61,000 nt of DNA from Symbiodinium natans (GCA_905221605.1 CAJNDS010002446.1:304537-365536); one strand, 5' to 3'. Positions 11,537 to 22,080 are shown, counted from the first letter of the stretch. The notes: generated by a model not told the origin, from the letters alone. Program-made: numbers and translations.

Positions 11537-14124
11537 TTCTCACAGTGTATGCCCCCTCCATGCTTCAAGACTCTGCTCAAGATCTGAAGCGTAAACAAGC
11601 ATTTTGGGACGCTCTCCCTGAGCACCTAGCTCTGCTTCCTAAACCCGCCACTGTTGTCCTGGCGGGGGATTTCAATGCCAGGATAGTCAAGGAAGATCTT
11701 TCTGATTACTCTGAGTACATAGGACCGGCCGTCCTTCCCACCGACTCCCCCTTTGATGAAACCACTAATTATGCGTATCTGCTTGAATTTATGATCTCCG
11801 AGAATTATGTTCTTGCCTCTTCGAAATTTAAGAGACCACACACGAAACTAATTACCTATAAGGAAATCAACTCCAGCCCGGACGCTTCACCGTTTGCTCC
11901 GACTCCCCAAAACTTCGCAGTAATTGACCATGTTTTGATCAATGAGCGCTCTCTCCACCAACTCACCGCTGTCTCCTCCCAAATTACATGGCAACTACCG
12001 TGGTTTCATAGACATTTCCCGGTCACCTTCACGGTGACCTTTGACAAGTTTGCCAGACCCAAGCCTAAGACTACCCCAAAGACTACCACGCCACACACGC
12101 CTCAGGACCGGGCCTTTTACGTCTCCCTTTTTAAGCAAGTCCATGCCCGCCCCCCAGCGCCGCGCACCACCCCGGATGTTGGGGCGCTCCAGCTCTATAC
12201 TGATGGCTCATGTCCCGACCAACTTCATGTGAGCCCCGGCAACCCTGCCGGTTGGGCCTTCACATTCCGAAAACATTTTGTCTGGTTTGACTCCTATGGG
12301 CCGGTAGGCCAGAACCTTTCCTTTATTCCGATCGGTTCCAATAACTCGGGTGAATTGCAGGCTGTTATTGAGGCGCTAGACTACATCTGCCGACACCACA
12401 AAAAGTTCACGAATATGTCCATAGACCTCTACACTGACTCCCTATATGTTTACAATTTGTGTCACGATCTCATTATACCTCAAGCCCACCCGGAGCTCAC
12501 AGTACAGCTCCGATCGTATATGACGCGTGCGCTACAGCATGTCGATCTCGCTATCCTAAAGGTCAAGGGCCACTCCGGTGACGAAGGTAACCACAGAGCA
12601 GACCACTTAGCTTTCCAGGGGGTCACCTCGGCCGCCAATCTTGGCAGGCACTCCTTCCCTGAGCGCCCTCTCCTGCCCATACTGAGACAACACTTCACCC
12701 TTGCAACAGGTATTGAGCAGCAAGCTGCAGACCTATCTGCGCAGGTCCTAGAGGCCTCTCGCCAGCTGCAACCCGAGGGCCCTGAACTTTTCCATAAAGC
12801 TTATCTATCTTCGCAATCTAAGACACTCATCAAGCAAATTCAAAACACTCCGCAGACGGATGTCGACACCACTGCCAAACTTCGAAAGGCAGTACGTCGA
12901 CAGGTCAAAAAAGATAAACGCCAGCACCTCTGCAATCAACTCCTCCAGGAAAGTAAAGGCCCGCCCTCGAAACAATGGGCCACGTTAAAATTTATTCGAA
13001 AGCCCTATACGCCACGAACCCAAGGGGTCACTCAACCCAACGGCAAAATATGCTCCAAGTCTCAAAAAGCGGAAGTTCTAGCTAAGTACCTTTCAAAAGA
13101 AGTTTGGTGCCCATCGGACGCACCGCCGATCTCCGATCGTCAATTATACCCCCCTGCGGACATGCCGCGCTCCCCTTTCACAGAAGCTGAATTCGAAGCA
13201 GCCCTACAAAGAATGCGACACCGTAAAGCTCCGGGACCGGATGGGATTCCGGTAGAGCTCTGGAAATTTGCCCCCAGATCCTTTAGACTTTCTCTCCTTG
13301 ATCATTACAACCAGATTTTTCACTCAGCCACCGCCCCATCCAATTGGGGCCCGGCTATAGTTATCATGATTTACAAAGGTAAAAAGAAAGACCCCAAATC
13401 TCCTAGTAGCTATCGCCCGATATCCCTGGTCAACACAGTGTATAAAATTTACGCAGCGCTCCTTCATCATCGTATCAAAGAAGCCATAGACGCACGACTC
13501 TCCCCATACCAGTTCGGCTTCAGAGCCGGCAGATCGACGAGTGCTCCGCTCTTTATTATCCGCCGTCTCCTTGAAATACATGAACGCCACGGCGAGTCTT
13601 TTTACGCTTTATTTCTAGATTGGGCACAAGCCTTTGACTCTGTGAGTCACCTAGCTCTACGTATTTCTCTCACCAGAATAGGAGTCCCCGACCACTACGT
13701 GTCATGCATCATGGCAATCTATTCCAATGCCTCCTTTAGGGTTCGGGACGGGCCGTATCTATCTGCCTCCTACCAGTTTCGGCGCGGGATCCGCCAAGGA
13801 TGCCCCCTTTCCCCCTATCTCTTTGTCATTGTTCTGTCTGTTTTGTTTGATGACCTTTACTTTGAGTACCGTTCTCTTTATCAGGTTCTTCCCTCTGTTC
13901 ACTCCCATGATCTTCCGATAACAGATTTGGAATATGCTGATGATACGCTCTTATTGGCTAGAACAGCCCAGGCGCAAAATCGCCTCCTTCACCTCCTCCA
14001 ATACCTTGCAACCCTACGAGGCCTCCACCTTAACCCAGAAAAGTGCCAGCTCCTTGCAATCAACCCGCAGGGAAAAATAGTTCTTATAGACACTCTGCCG
14101 CTGCCCCAGTTGCTTGCCAATTAG
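11524..14124 (+). CDS. LINE ORF2 main part: endonuclease C-terminus, RNase H, reverse transcriptase
   Basis: Nicks target DNA and primes reverse transcription of the element RNA. Numbering from the ATG at 11533: the endonuclease GDFN is at about 45-48 and the later IDH at about 134. RNase H follows, with YTDGS (Asp224), SGELQAV (Glu274), YTDSLY (Asp302) and KGHSGDEGNHRAD (His347, Asp357), so the catalytic set is complete. The reverse transcriptase occupies about 540-860, with KAPGPDGIP, the catalytic Asp in FLDWAQAFD, GIRQGCPLSPYLF, and YADD at 801-804. RNase H lies before RT, unlike the usual EN-RT-RNH order of I/R1-type LINEs. The frame ends at 14124, and the C-terminal domain continues in another frame. 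Confidence 0.9.
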   Translation, partial: APTVILTVYAPSMLQDSAQDLKRKQAFWDALPEHLALLPKPATVVLAGDFNARIVKEDLSDYSEYIGPAVLPTDSPFDETTNYAYLLEFMISENYVLASSKFKRPHTKLITYKEINSSPDASPFAPTPQNFAVIDHVLINERSLHQLTAVSSQITWQLPWFHRHFPVTFTVTFDKFARPKPKTTPKTTTPHTPQDRAFYVSLFKQVHARPPAPRTTPDVGALQLYTDGSCPDQLHVSPGNPAGWAFTFRKHFVWFDSYGPVGQNLSFIPIGSNNSGELQAVIEALDYICRHHKKFTNMSIDLYTDSLYVYNLCHDLIIPQAHPELTVQLRSYMTRALQHVDLAILKVKGHSGDEGNHRADHLAFQGVTSAANLGRHSFPERPLLPILRQHFTLATGIEQQAADLSAQVLEASRQLQPEGPELFHKAYLSSQSKTLIKQIQNTPQTDVDTTAKLRKAVRRQVKKDKRQHLCNQLLQESKGPPSKQWATLKFIRKPYTPRTQGVTQPNGKICSKSQKAEVLAKYLSKEVWCPSDAPPISDRQLYPPADMPRSPFTEAEFEAALQRMRHRKAPGPDGIPVELWKFAPRSFRLSLLDHYNQIFHSATAPSNWGPAIVIMIYKGKKKDPKSPSSYRPISLVNTVYKIYAALLHHRIKEAIDARLSPYQFGFRAGRSTSAPLFIIRRLLEIHERHGESFYALFLDWAQAFDSVSHLALRISLTRIGVPDHYVSCIMAIYSNASFRVRDGPYLSASYQFRRGIRQGCPLSPYLFVIVLSVLFDDLYFEYRSLYQVLPSVHSHDLPITDLEYADDTLLLARTAQAQNRLLHLLQYLATLRGLHLNPEKCQLLAINPQGKIVLIDTLPLPQLLAN

Positions 14125-14914
14125 GGGTTCCATCCCACCTCAGACTACAGAGGTTGAGCCCACAGATGTGGCCCATTATCTCGGAGCATATTTATGCGCC
14201 AACAGCTCTGCGGATAAGGATGTCCAACACCGGTATTCGCAAGCAATACGATGTCTCAAATCCCTCGACGCCTTTTATCGACACTCCAACATTTCACACA
14301 AACGCAAGCTATTGGTACACTCCCAGATAGTCCTTGCCATCTTATTGTTTGGCTCAGAGTCCCAAATCTACACCAGATCTCAACTACAGCGTTTTAGCAC
14401 CATCCACTACAAAGCCTTGCGCAAGATTTTCTCTATTAAGAGCTCCTTTTTTCATAAGGTACTTTCACCCACAGATGAACAATGCTCCAATGAGTATCTC
14501 TTAAAATTGGCATATGAGCACCTTCCCAAACTACAACCTCCCTCTCAACACATACAATCGGCCAGAATCGCATATCTGGGCCATCTATTACGCCACGAAG
14601 CCCAGCTCGAACACCATTTTTGTTTCAACGCCTCCCACAATTATATACAATTTCCTCAACGACGTGTCGGAGCGCCCAGAATACATTGGGCCGAGCTCGC
14701 CATGACAGAGGCTTATACTCGACAGCAGTATCTGCTTCAGAATCGCGTGCCGCCTAGGGTATATGAACATTCTCATGCTTTTTATACCCAACCCAGTCGA
14801 CAAGATATTGCGGCCCTCCACTCACACTGGTTTGGAAACACTGATTTGATACGCGCACTACAACCTTTATCTCAAGACCGATCCCAGTGGAGGCAGCTAA
14901 TGCACCCTCGGTAA
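14114..14914 (+). pseudogene. LINE ORF2 C-terminal part in a shifted frame
   Basis: The text continues the post-RT region of LINE ORF2 (EVEPTDVAHYLGAYL, then KALRKIFSIKSSFFHKVLSP, then a helical thumb-like region), so one base was gained or lost between about 14070 and 14124. It ends at TAA 14912-14914, some 90 bp before the microsatellite tail. No CCHC zinc knuckle is seen. The text resembles the C-terminus common to algal LINE ORF2 proteins; that comparison is from memory of the family. Confidence 0.65.
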
Positions 14915-15001
14915 AATTTTTGGAAGGGAGCCCGCTTGCTAGACAGGGCTGCTGACAGGCGGTCTAGACTTGGACTCGCTTTTCGCCTTCGAGAGAGAGA
15001 G

Positions 15002-15094
15002 AGGGAATGAGGGAATGAGGGAAAGAGGGAATGCGGGAATGCGGGAATGAGGGAATGAGGGAATGAGGGAATGAGGGAATGAGGGAATGAGGGA
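15002..15094. repeat. (AGGGAATG)n microsatellite, LINE 3' tail
   Basis: About 11.6 units of the same 8-mer as at 6977-7110, with variant units (AGGGAAAG, GCGGGAAT) near its start. It is preceded by a short (GA)n at about 14991-15001. Confidence 0.9.
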
Positions 15095-16423
15095 CCCCGA
15101 GACAACCCCATGGGGTACATAAAGAGGGGAGGCTATACGGTTTCTGACCGAGGGTTCAAGGCTGGGTTCAGGGTTTGGGGGTCTCGGGGTCTAGGTGGTC
15201 TGGGGTTGGGGCTTAGGGGTTCAGGGGTTTAGGGGTTTAGGGGTCCCCGTTCAGGACTCGCCGGAGAGCGATGAAGGCAAGGTGAACAAAGCCTCGAGCC
15301 TCAAAGACAAGGGTCGAAGAGGCCGACGCAGCCCGGCTTTTGGCAACTGTTGGTGGTTTGTCTTTCGTTCGTAGAGTAGCAATGATTTACGAATGTCCCG
15401 TTCCGACAGTTCCAAGCTTGGGCAAGTTTGGGGGTCTGTAGTGGCACTTGGTGCACCACCTCTCTCTGTTTTGATAGCATGCTACACTTGAGAAGCATGC
15501 GCTGCACTAAGGCAACAGTCTCCAAGAGGGTCGGGAACAAAGAAGTGCAGCGCGAGCAAAGGCTAAGAAAAAGCTCCCCAATGGCTTTGCCTTGCAAGCA
15601 GCTTGGCTGAGATCGCAATAGTTCTCAGGGCTGCGAGGCGTATTCTGGTGCGAGCCTTTTGGATTTTCTGGTCAGCAACTCAATGTTCTGAGAAGCAAAG
15701 CTTCGCCAGGAGCGCATGGAGAACAAGGTGCCCAAAAGGCGCCGAATATCTCAACTCCCAGCGCAGGCCAGGCTCATTGCATCGTGTTGCTTGTGGCTGT
15801 TTTCTTTGGAGTCGCAGGCAGAAACATGGGAAACATGCATGGATTTGCAGGAGCAGCATAGTCGCTGGACCAGGGCACGCTTGTCGTTGCTCCCTGTTGT
15901 GCGCCACAAGCAACTTGGAAGAGATCAGAGTGGCATGCGCTGCGTCCGAAAGCGTAGAGTCTAAAGCCTAAACCTAACCTGCCTTTGCAAGTCCCAGCCG
16001 TTATGCTGTCACATCCTTGGATGTCACGTCAGCGTGCTGCAGTGTGGGGAAAGCAACTTAAAGGTACTTTAACCTGCTCGCTGCCATCCTGATCCTCTCG
16101 AATGCCCTCTTCATGGGTGTGGAAACATCCTACATTACATGTTCAGGTGATGTGGAGGGGTATCTTCGAGGCATTGGCATGCTTGTCTAGTGCTGTGCAG
16201 GTGAAGGGAATCTAGCCTTCAAACCCTGAACCGTGCTGATCTCAGACCTGAGAGTCAGAGCAAGCCGAGGAGAGGGTGGTACGTTGCCAACGTTTGTTTC
16301 ACACAGTGCTTTCTTCTGGAGCTCATGCTTCGCTGGTTCGTAGAAGGCAGGGGCGGATCTTCTTGTGCTAGGGTGTTGGAACGATTGGAAATGATTGGAA
16401 CCTGGTAGAGATCAGCCATGCAG
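15095..16423. other. Intergenic sequence with telomere-like remnants
   Basis: Degenerate GGGGTTTAGGGG-type text lies at about 15140-15250. The remainder carries short frames only, and I found no domain. Confidence 0.4.
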
Positions 16424-16500
16424 GCCTTCCTTTCTGGTGCGATCCTTGGAACATCTTTGATGCGCTCTTGGTGCTGTTCTCGTTGTTTGACGACGCTTAG
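16424..16500 (+). CDS. Exon of voltage-gated cation channel, S3 segment
   Basis: Following a CAG acceptor at 16421-16423, the frame reads GLPFWCDPWNIFDALLVLFSLFDDA. This is the signature of the third transmembrane helix of a four-domain Na+/Ca2+-type channel (WNxFD followed by hydrophobic residues). The frame meets TAG at 16498-16500, so the exon must end at or before it; I see no clear GT donor. It lies about 240 bp upstream of the S4 exon in the order expected. Confidence 0.6.
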
Positions 16501-16740
16501 ATGCATAGGTTTGACACAACTCCCGGTTGCCCTCGAGAGCCATGCCACATGCTTGTTGGTCTTCGCCGTGTTCCTGCATGCGCCGAGTGCTGAGGATTTC
16601 GTGCTTGCTTTCCTGCTCTCGGATACATCCCAGTCCCAAAATTTGAAAGTTGTTTTCAGGCAGGATGGGTCTCAACACCACATGCAGTGCTGGTGGAACT
16701 GACATTGTGCGCTGTGGTCCTAAGAAGCCCTAGAAGATCC

Positions 16741-16880
16741 CCGAATCCAGCTCCGAAGCACTTGCCACCCTGAGAATCGCCCGGATGATTCGGTTTGTGC
16801 GGGTTCTACGACTGCTCAGACTATTCAAGGGCCTGTGGTACCTGGTGGAGGGTTTCCTGGCAGCACCGGGCAAGAATGTG
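16741..16880 (+). CDS. Exon of voltage-gated cation channel, S4 voltage sensor and S4-S5 linker
   Basis: The frame through the ATG at 16785 reads TLRIARMIRFVRVLRLLRLF followed by KGLWYLVEGFLAA. Arginines at every third position in a hydrophobic helix are the S4 voltage sensor; the following segment is the S4-S5 linker that couples it to the pore. The exon ends somewhere before the (TC)n tract at 16918. In this family depolarisation moves S4 and opens the pore. Confidence 0.8.
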
Positions 16881-16917
16881 AAAGTCAGCGAATCAGCACG
16901 ATTGCAATCCGTTGCTT

Positions 16918-17000
16918 CTTGTTCTCTCTCTCTCTCTCTCTCTCTGTCCATTTCTCTCTCGAATTCTCTGTCTCTCTCTCTTTCTCTTTCGCTCTCTGTT
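16918..17000. repeat. (TC)n microsatellite in channel intron
   Basis: Interrupted (CT)n run between the S4 exon and the S5 exon. The Ser/Leu frames through it are artefacts. Confidence 0.9.
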
Positions 17001-17133
17001 GACCTGATAAGGTATCGTGGCGTCGCTGAGTTCACTTGCTTGGGCTTGGCTGCTCCTCATAGATCGGGCCTCGGTTTTCGGACCTCCTAGGTGAGTTGAA
17101 ACCTAAACCTGCATGATGGTTTCTTCCATCAGG

Positions 17134-17232
17134 TCATGATGTACCTTCCGGCGATTTTCGTCACGCAAACGTTCGGGAGGGATGTTAATGCAGATGCCAA
17201 GACACTAGAGTACTTCGGCTCCCTTCCGCCTC
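17134..17232 (+). CDS. Exon of voltage-gated cation channel, S5 region
   Basis: After a CAG-type acceptor at about 17133 the frame reads VMMYLPAIFVTQTFGRDV and continues NADAKTLEYFGSLP. The hydrophobic helix plus a short extracellular loop leading to a YFGS motif matches the S5-to-pore-loop region of dinoflagellate Cav/Nav-like channels, in which the gap before the pore helix usually reads YFGSLxxSMxTLF. The next exon continues exactly that text. End coordinate approximate. Confidence 0.7.
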
Positions 17233-17336
17233 TTGGAAGAGCAAGCTGTGTTGCTTGTTGAGGTTTGCGGTCCACTGTCTGCAGTCGAGGTTGTGGTTCT
17301 CCATCCTTTGTTGGTCTTATCTCAGATACTGCACTG

Positions 17337-17485
17337 AGGCAAAGCATGTACACGCTCTTCAAGGTCATGACCATGGAGACGTGGGCTGACATTGCCCGGC
17401 ATACAGCCTCCTTCTATGAGGGTGCGGAGATCTTCTTCGTGCTCTACATCTTCTGTACCAGTCTCTTTGCGGCAGGCCCACAGTG
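17337..17485 (+). CDS. Exon of voltage-gated cation channel, pore helix, selectivity filter and S6 start
   Basis: The frame reads SMYTLFKVMTMETWADIARH, then an acidic loop, then a hydrophobic run ending FFVLYIFCTSLFAAG. TLFxxMTxExW is the pore-helix and filter signature of voltage-gated Na+/Ca2+ channel repeats, and the Glu in METW is at the selectivity position; the hydrophobic run is the start of S6. With the S3, S4 and S5 exons this covers most of one channel repeat. Whether the gene encodes one or four repeats cannot be told, since exons before 16424 were not recognised. Confidence 0.8.
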
Positions 17486-18370
17486 TGAGGTGTTTGGCAT
17501 CTCAAGTCTTCGGACGGCTGAGGTCTTGCAGTAATGTGCTTTGGCTGCATGCGCTGCTGTTGCTCTTAGCGTTGGCTGTGATGTGTCAGTGACTGAGCTC
17601 AGCCCTGACACTCTCTGCATGTTTTGGGGTCACCGATTTGTAAATTTGCAGGGATTAACATCTCAGGAATGTCGTGGTTGCGGTCATTGTGCAGAATACC
17701 TGCACCTGGGCAGAGTCCATTTCTCGTTTCCTTTCTCCTTGCTTCTGCGTTTCAGTTTTTTGGGTTGTAGAATTTTGAGCCGAGGGGTTGAGTCTTTTTC
17801 TCAGTCTTGGGGATAGTATGGGCTTTGCGTGCTCTTGGCTGTGCTCTCAAGGTGTGCACGCAAAGGAGCGGCAGGAAGACATGCGGTCGGTACAGGCTGG
17901 GCAGCTTCCGCGGAGAGAGCTCTACCATCAATATGTGAAGTTGCGGTTCAGAACAAGAGACGATGCAGGCATCTGGCAACTGGATGCGCTCTAGCAAACC
18001 CAAGTGCAATGGTAGCAAGCTTCTGTGCTGTTCTGTTGTGGCGAGGAGAAAAAAGACGCCAGTGCCATGCTGAAGATTCTGGAAGTGTTCCAGAAGCCTG
18101 GCGAAATGCCAGATTTGTCCTACGGCGTAGGGGCGTAGCGGCGTAGTGGCCACCGCTCACGAGACCAATCAGGCTCCAGTTGCTTGGGTGGTCTTCCGAG
18201 CAGTATCTCAGACTTAGGACTGCTGACGTGCAAAACACTGGCCAGATCACCAAGAAGGACCGAAGATGTTCATGCTGCATAGCAGCTGCCGCAGCTGAGG
18301 AATAAGGGTTCAGGGCACCAGGGCAGGATGCTGGTCACCACATCTACCATGTCCTGCGCTTGTCCTGCAG

Positions 18371-18445
18371 GATTTTCTGGGAGCCATGCAAATTCCTTCC
18401 GTTATGCAGCTGATGCATGAGGCTGTTACATCGCAAGATGTCCCA
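18371..18445 (+). CDS. Exon of cation channel, region before the EF-hand
   Basis: Downstream of a TCCTGCAG acceptor at about 18365-18370 the frame reads DFLGAMQIPSVMQLMHEAVT. In dinoflagellate channels an EF-hand pair is often written as 'xFxxALxxPxVxxxM' followed by a second loop, so this is probably the helix between two EF loops. It sits just before the exon containing a canonical EF loop. Assignment depends on that context. Confidence 0.5.
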
Positions 18446-18495
18446 AGCCAGATGTTTGTAGCCATCATTCGGGTGTCGAGGGGTAGGGCATGCCA

Positions 18496-18620
18496 GCATC
18501 CGACCAGGTGCAGATCGACGTGCGGCAGGTGGAGACCTTGTTCGACGTCCTCGATTACAACAACTCAGGCACGCTGGACTCGGAGGAGTTTGTGGAGGCA
18601 GGGGTGGCTGGGGTGGCTTG
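18496..18620 (+). CDS. Exon of cation channel, canonical EF-hand Ca2+-binding loop
   Basis: The frame from 18496 reads ASDQVQIDVRQVETLFDVLD followed by YNNSGTLDSEEFVEAG. The loop DYNNSGTLDSEE has Asp at position 1, Asn at 3, Ser at 5, Thr at 7, Asp at 9 and Glu at 12, with Gly at 6, a textbook Ca2+-binding EF-hand. Placed after the pore exon on the same strand, it suggests Ca2+ feedback on the channel, a common architecture in dinoflagellate voltage-gated channels. Confidence 0.8.
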
Positions 18621-18904
18621 TGTGTATCCGCCTCTCTGGTAATGCTTCCAAGTGGAACGCGAAGCTGCGAAGTGGGAGTAGATGCGGTTCATACCAGGAG
18701 CTCAGAGCTTCTGCATGCAGAGGGAGTCCCTTTGGGCCAAGGCTCAAGCCACAACAGGGGCTCTATAGGGCGAGAGCCAGCCTCGAGTTTGAGCTCTCAA
18801 CACCCTGAGCCCTTAACACCCCTAAGAGGCTCCTGACCTCCTCCTCTAAGACCTCCTAAAGCCCAGTACAGCCTATATGGCCATCTCCCTCGGCTCCAGG
18901 GCAT

Positions 18905-18972
18905 CATGCTGGCCCGAGGGGAGGCGCGAAGCCGCGAGGTGATTGCTGCGCAATGTGACCTCTGGAAGGCTG
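18905..18972 (+). CDS. Possible further exon of the same channel gene
   Basis: An open stretch reads IMLARGEARSREVIAAQCDL followed by WK, a charged helix. It could be the cytoplasmic tail of the channel. No domain and no firm splice sites support it. Confidence 0.3.
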
Positions 18973-19269
18973 GGCTTTTGATGGCTTCTTCGGATTGGAG
19001 GTCGTAGAGGTTGCGTTTGAAGGTTGAACCTTGAGCTCCGGAAATTTTGGTTGGAGGCTTAAGGGCTTCTGGTCGGCTTTAAACCTTTTTTGCATAGCCC
19101 CAGCCCAAGGGGATTTTGATGAGGTGGTGCCAGAAAGCCACAATTATGCCAGGAAAAGGAATTGGAAAATGACAAGAAGAGTAATCACGATAGCAAGAGT
19201 GAGTTGTCATGGCAGCCGGAGGGGGGGGGGGGTGTGTTTTACTGTGGTACAAGGCGACAAGCGGACCCC

Positions 19270-19413
19270 CTTAAACCCGAAACCCGAAACCCCAAACCCT
19301 AAACCCGAAACCCGAAACCCGAAACCCGAAACCCTGAACCCTGAACCCTAAACCCTAAACCCTAAACCCAAAACCCCTAACCCCTAAACCCTAAGCCCTA
19401 AACCCTAAACCCT
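19270..19413. repeat. Degenerate CCCTAAA / CCCGAAA telomere-like tract
   Basis: About 140 bp of AAACCCGA, AAACCCTA and CCCTGA units, a decayed plant-type telomere repeat. Confidence 0.85.
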
Positions 19414-19502
19414 GCCGAGGATGAGCATGACACCATCAAGACGCTCGAACAGCTCGAAGATGAGATCGGCGAAGCGCACCTTGGCCAGGCCCAAGAGGCC
19501 TC
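19414..19502 (+). CDS. Exon-like acidic helical segment
   Basis: Right after the telomere-like tract the frame reads AEDEHDTIKTLEQLEDEIGE followed by AHLGQAQEAS, a charged helix unlike the surrounding repeats. It may be the last part of the channel gene or an unrelated exon. No domain recognised. Confidence 0.35.
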
Positions 19503-22080
19503 CGTTTCGAGGGTTTTGGGGTTTAGCGGATTTGGGGTTTGGGGCTTTAGGGGTTTTAGGGTTTGGGGTTTAGGGGATTTGGCGTTTGCACTTGGGTTTT
19601 TGGGTTTAGGGTTGTTTATCTCTAAGGATTGTGTGCAGCCCCAAACCGGATCTATTCCAGGCCGCTATGCATATTTAAAAGCTGGTCACAACATAGGGCC
19701 CAAAGCGAACCAATCACCAATGGGGCTTTAGGGACAATCTCCTGCGACCCGACTTGGCCAGGTGGCATGTATGGGTTCGAAGTTAGGTTTCCTTTTTGGG
19801 GGTATGGTTCTTATGAAGGTTCCGAAACGGTTCTTTCTTGCGCACACTTTTGCCGTGCACCTAAGGTTCGATAGTATGAACAAGCTCATTGACACCTTTC
19901 ACGCCGACTTGCTCTTGGCACGGGGTGAAAAACCAGAGGAGTCGGAACATCTGCTTAACGGCAGCGATCACTAGCCTCTGCAGGGAAGGTGGAGGACGTC
20001 CGAGGTTCTTTGTATATGGATCCCCTTGCAGCACGCACCTATAGGGCGGTGGGGCCCGAAAGTAGAACAGACCCATTTGGTGTTCCAAAAGCCCTGCTGT
20101 CAGACATCCTCCTCCTTCCTCCATGCGAATTCAGGAAGCATCTGCAGAGATTTCACCAAAAAGTTTGCCGCCATGGAAGCTGTGGACCCTAAAACCCTGC
20201 CGTAACCAGCCAACTAGTTGCCCAAACTCGACTGGCCAACCCACGGCTACCAGGGGTTGCACGAAGTTCACGAGCTCTGGTACGCAACAAGCACGCCAGA
20301 AACCCTGTGGATCCTTTCAATGTCTAATGGTTGCTGGCAGTAAAGAAATCTGGAGTCTTCATTATCTCAGCTTGTCTCAGTACACCCGGCTCCGAGCTAG
20401 GCGCAGCTAAGTGTTTGAGGGCCCGCAGAGGTGTCCGCCTCAGAGGAAGATTTCAAAGATCTCGTTCCCAAAAGATCGGACGAACATCTTGCAGAGGCCG
20501 GGGCACGGCGAAGGTTCCTGATTTGGGGTTAGATGGGCTTAGTATGCTTAGTGTCGTTGGGCAGGATGCCCCATTTGCGGTCCTTCGCTTCAGTTTCGCT
20601 GCCCTCATGCACACACAGGCGCAGGCAGCGCATCAGATTTTGCAAGTCTGAGCGTCCATTCTGTTCCCACCTGCCCTCTAGAGGGATATCTGAGTGAAAC
20701 CTTGTAACTCGCAAGTTGCTATATGTTGCTGTCGCCACTAGCGGAGCGAGAGAGGGATGTCGCGCAGAACAGTGAACCGTTGTCATCCATCTTTATGAAG
20801 AGCCGAGCAAGACCGAGGCTCCGAGATTGATTCTTCTTGTAGTCATGCCAGGCCACCTCACCGCTAGGCATGCACTTGAACTCCTTTAGCCTTAGCTTAC
20901 GTAGCATGCAGAGGTGGGCAGTGGCAATAAATCTGCAGAGGTCAAACCACTGCAGTCTGTGACTTGGCCAGTCGCAGCCCGATCTTGTCCAGAAATGTCC
21001 ACAGCCCCTGCCAAGCAGGAGCACCATTGTCAGAGGTCTGTGCGAACATCAAGCGCCCTGTACATCTACATGGCCCGAGAATTAGGCAACAATGGGGTCG
21101 CTCCCTTGGCTCGCTTGATGCTCTGGCTCTGGCACCACTGATCTTCAAATCGATCGCTCGAAGTCTCACTTAGCAGTGTGTACCCCAAGGCAGACGATAG
21201 AAACAACATCATCATTATGATTATCATCATCATTATCATCATCACCATCATCGTCATCAGCAGCATCCTCAACGCTCGACCCCCCTTACTGAAGATCAGC
21301 ACACTTCTCATACCTTGAATCCTGAAAAACCTAAAGACTGCTTTCCCAACCGGGGCAGACTGGAGGAGGCTGGCCTGCTCCATGCTGCTGTGGTGCCAGG
21401 CTTAGCGGAAGATTCAGAATGTAGAGTTGAGGGCCGAAAAGACCATGAAGTCGAACTTGTGAGGAGATTGCGAGCCGCAGTGCCCACTACGAGGCCGATG
21501 CAGACAAGATTGCACGGATGTGTTTTTCAACTCCCCTCAACCCTTTCGGAACCGTAAGCATTAACCCATGATGAGTATATCTGCCTGCACTACTCATCAC
21601 GTGCCTGAACGTTCCTGGGCGCAGGCTTGCAAAGGATTTGCAGAGCGGCCGCAGAGCTCCCAGCTTGCATCTGCCGCCTTCATTATTCCATATGTTGGTG
21701 TGTTGTACAGATCTGTGCTTCGGTTTTGTAGTATTGGCGTTGACGACGATGGCTGTGTGTTTTCTGATTTGCATGCCTTGATTGGCATGGAGGTCATGCC
21801 CTTATCGCCCTCCTTTCGATGTTGTGCTATGTGGGCAAGGCAGCTGACTTATCCAATTCTCTTGACTTTTGCATACGCTCGTGGCTATCCTTTGGCCTGA
21901 CCACCGAAGATGCATGTGCTCAAAGACGAATTTTTTATGAGCCTGATCGGTATATCATGGACACAAACCTGCCTGTCGAGGAGCTTTGAGAGTCATCCTG
22001 TTGATGTGTAGTATATGTTTGAAAACCGAATCTTGAACCCGCTACTCGGTCAAGCCGTCAGGCCCGATTCATAAGGGCAT
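19503..22080. other. Unassigned sequence, with an ATC/ATT microsatellite
   Basis: Contains TTTGGGGTTTAGGGG-type remnants at 19505-19620 and an (ATC/ATT)n tract at about 21205-21263. I see only short conflicting frames and no domain. Confidence 0.4.

Larger units (their letters stand above)
6977..15094 (+). mobile_element. Degenerate LINE (non-LTR) retrotransposon with EN-RNase H-RT order, flanked by AGGGAATG repeats
   Basis: The element reads left to right: short leader (7111-7302), ORF1 (7303-8829), an ORF1-like continuation broken over two frames (8830-9834), a weakly coding linker (9838-10407), and ORF2 spread over three frames (10379-14914). ORF2 encodes an AP-type endonuclease, an RNase H and a reverse transcriptase. 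There are no LTRs. Both ends are the same 8-bp microsatellite, so a target-site duplication cannot be separated from the repeat. At least four frame changes make this copy unlikely to be autonomous unless some are programmed or sequencing errors. An 8-bp 3' tail recalls CR1-type LINEs, but I do not assign a clade. Confidence 0.85.
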
